Assembly: GCA_023954855.1 (NCBI GenBank)
Contig: JAGSGY010000004.1
Location: forward strand, 1 to 64,000
Direction: 5' to 3'
Length of the DNA: 64,000 nucleotides
DNA from: Pseudomonadota bacterium
GTDB lineage: Bacteria > Myxococcota_A > UBA796 > GCA-2862545
Under the pieces are notes generated by a model. It searched no databases. It saw only the letters and a program-made list of their open reading frames with translations, and had not been told where the DNA came from. Numbering within the stretch: position 1 is the stretch's first letter; every line of letters begins with the position of its first letter. Below are positions 63,701 through 64,000 of this stretch, one piece after another. Position numbers and translations under genes: made by a program.

Positions 63701-64000
63701 ATGGTCGAGCAGGCCAACAGGGCCTCGTGGGGGATGCGCTCATTGAGCGTGTCTTCGAGTACCGCGTGCACCATCGCGGCCTGCAGGGACGTTCCGCCCA
63801 CCTCGCGAAAGTCATCGTGAAGTCCGAGCGAGCTCGCCGGAACCTCGAGCGCCTCGGCCCAGGCCAAGCGCACCTGGTCGGTCAAGTCTGCGGAGGGCCC
63901 CGCGACGACGGGGTCTGCGGCCGGAGCTGCAAACGCCTGAAGCTCTCCCGCCTCGTAGCGCTCCCGCAACAGGCCACGCTGTAGCTTGCCACTGGTGGTG
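57730..64000 (-). CDS. Type I polyketide synthase, adenylating end-ACP-KS-AT-DH-KR-ACP-ER (5' end beyond window)
   Basis: About 2,090 residues are visible. The frame enters from the right edge with TTSGKLQRGLLRERYEAGEL, the classic end of an acyl-adenylating (FAAL-type) domain, so the true start is outside; numbers below count from the TTG at 63969. ACP1 30-98 (GGTSL, S61); KS 117-530 (C281, H416, H451); AT 619-925 (GHSAGE, S705; CAAHS at 801-805 where specificity motifs sit, neither HAFH nor YASH); DH 972-1200 (H980, D1121); KR 1215-1595 (GGAGGIG, Y1506); ACP2 1655-1730 (LGIDSL, S1688); ER 1764-2079 (quinone-oxidoreductase type, HAASGATGSAVV). All catalytic residues I can locate are kept. 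ER after the last ACP, and no thioesterase, are unusual. Confidence 0.94.
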   Translation of the reverse strand, partial: TTSGKLQRGLLRERYEAGELQAFAAPAADPVVAGPSADLTDQVRLAWAEALEVPASSLGLHDDFREVGGTSLQAAMVHAVLEDTLNERIPHEALLACSTIAELAAFLGGEPAPIEATDDLNPVVRSDDVAIIGMGLRFPGANTLEEFWQILSSGEAQFGPVPEDRWDHARQLRRDPKLCPTGAFVDGVFDFDPSFFAISPAEGAAMDPRQRLFLEACASALQHAGVGRGDVGVFASSGESPITARTFLDAVERGDMDMTGRMENGTNSIVAARVSRAFELTGGAVVVQAACASSVVAIHQARRAIQLGECTVALAGGVEITHSPMTYALFGPNRVLSSSGQCRPFTAEADGFVPGEGAGAVVLKSLAQARADGDRVLAVIRGSAVTNDGQAFSGMAPNPRGQIRAARRALAEANIEPKTVSMIEAHGTATAIGDAVELRAMRTVYGDSRAALTSVKSNIGHLLSAAGVAAVIKSVLAIQDGVAPPIAAFSSLDPRHMQSADGPRPIGAAEPLHGSPFRVAVNALGIGGTNCHMILEAAPPLSSQKAEAQLVALSGPSKQALAVEAMALHSHLDAHPEWPLEAICAALGRRAQLHTKARSAEVVETRDELLSHLELVARGPVSTPSKRRLVVVFPGPGSQVDQAGRGLRDDPVFAEALREVEAVVKPLLGLGVDALLASASKRIDHAQPAVFAVSWASWKWLLAQGVRPDAVLGHSAGEYAALAASGALTMKQALTALIARGTAMAEAPAGAMAAVLAPAETVAKHLVTGAEVACFNSPDQVVISGPTDAVAKTRASLEADGVVVRELAIPCAAHSTAMEHALPSLAAVVDPLEFKVPTLALYSTYTGARATLPTGSDLVAQLRAPVRFQDAVHSALSDGCSAFVEVGGAAILSPAIQAIADASRVDVLCAGVHRTQDPMAHLVALAELFEAGQAVRVGRLSAGDVPLPEPSYTRSALPLDFPEAQARRVSAAPPSEGVPSDAERAVFEDHRAKEQGIAPAAWMFERMFTHRGRPGTLEGVAITAPAFATMERWRLETDERVALATSHDGVWTTHASGRFTDVQVEARAMPEPSGTRIEPEVIYDALASAGLDYGPTMRTLQRIWHDGDTIWADLAPGTPLTPQWIDPSVLDGAFQAMAAFLLDSDDRRPMLGFAARRITVLRPLVGPCRACIELRHSDRDTLRVDLSLQDALGRTAAVFEDFAAKRLHVEEAVAYGVNWVAEALPAAPPPEDVVAIIGVADLGYDLALAAVDAGATVLGPAPVGAPSSRLALRQAAIAVALRPTLGDLAALAPSLAGLERLVVWTSSRSVAAMARALGAETGVETQVVFAAELTASALLQLLASHGSVRRFEGGQWTRPSLERVNQADFAIEPGQVVWIPGGAGGIGSAFAERLGKLGATVVISGRRPELDPAVAQRLADGEVDFTYLSVDLGDFDAVAMAKDHILDKHGRLDGLVHCAGSLSEGLLIAGEPLVRDDAKFLGSAALEDALSEVPLEFVALVSSLTSLVPSPGQAAYAAANGALDDLAHVWSGTAKRVVSLNYGPWGEVGMVADEAHRARMVAAGLLPLKTEEAVEALFTALGTPYAQVLVVSLPMNGERRLASAMGATRAHTRIAVVPEPVAPPVVAVAPAVVTPAPPPMPKTARTVEPANVPAPSPSRPGHAGPDDVTGLIRRALGRRVRQGDWDPDATFADLGIDSLGGVELVRTLEAELGLQLYPTLLFEHPTPNELGFALRERIGAGSVAPPPSATPPPAPARSRGPVATGRRGDVDAAWVVRDLGGEIEFVQETAQRPALLPDEIAIAVQAWGVNFIDVLARVGLHPVLNDPSFVPGHEVAGRVTAVGSGVADLKPGDRVGAFASRGGYARTVHTKAFLAVALPDSVTYEDAAATLITGLTALVCVEDAGRVAEGDAVLVHAASGATGSAVVQLALQHGATVFGTASTPEKRRHLAAMGVQFPLDYGQVEAVISEYGGVDAVIDSLSGDAVTQGVALLNEGGRFVEIGAGASIGIAALDPQALFLKNQSFHGANLSQIMRHPVRLERLKKRWLAALASGSLRPAVGHRLAFDRAPEAHTLLRERRSIGKIVLVP

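Overview
The window is GC-rich, densely packed bacterial chromosome. The gene content points to a Myxococcota-like (former Deltaproteobacteria) organism. It has eukaryotic-type Ser/Thr kinases with an FHA partner, several sigma-54 activators with perfect or near-perfect -24/-12 promoters, a globin-coupled histidine kinase, many lipoproteins and Tat substrates, an aerobic cbb3 oxidase operon and a modular polyketide synthase. The taxonomic call is inferred from gene content only. No rRNA, tRNA, CRISPR array, integrase or transposase was seen.

Layout. 1-7.2 kb: a GNAT acetyltransferase (cut by the left edge), an exported methyltransferase-like lipoprotein, a large FAD oxidase, two secreted proteins of unknown role and a zinc-ribbon protein. 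7.4-17 kb: a signalling block with a Ser/Thr kinase fused to two receiver domains, an FHA/winged-helix regulator, a transmembrane Ser/Thr kinase, an OmpA-like protein overlapping a LysM/FecR protein, and a hybrid histidine kinase. 17.0-18.2 kb: a CDF metal exporter with a SmtB-type zinc sensor behind a palindromic operator. 18.4-29.4 kb: an NtrC-type regulator, a SafE-like membrane protein, a globin-coupled histidine kinase, and the operon usp-ccoNOQP-ccoG-ccoH(short)-ccoI-ccoS. Sigma-54 promoters precede safE and usp. I read this block as an oxygen-sensing switch for the high-affinity oxidase. 29.4-35.7 kb: unrelated metabolic and unknown genes. 35.8-38.9 kb: a NifA-like activator divergent from an ammonium transporter with a perfect sigma-54 promoter and palindromic upstream sites. 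39-46.3 kb: a DUF1343 muramidase-type protein, an 814-bp repeat-rich non-coding stretch, a class IV aminotransferase, glutaryl-CoA dehydrogenase, a TetR regulator with two operators facing a Mpo1-like membrane protein, a dihaem cytochrome and a lipoprotein. 46.4-52.0 kb: a two-component system with a TPR protein, aspartokinase and phosphatidylserine synthase.

52.0-64.0 kb, minus strand: seven genes joined by 1- or 4-base overlaps. First is a polyketide synthase (end of an adenylating domain, then ACP-KS-AT-DH-KR-ACP-ER; its start lies beyond the right edge). It is followed by an acyl-CoA dehydrogenase, a free E2-type acyltransferase, a GH3-family acyl-adenylating enzyme, a membrane dual-specificity phosphatase, a methyltransferase and an alpha/beta hydrolase. 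It looks like a lipid- or polyketide-forming biosynthetic operon of a type I do not recognise.

The two strongest leads are the globin-kinase/sigma-54/cbb3 circuit and the PKS-GH3-acyltransferase operon.
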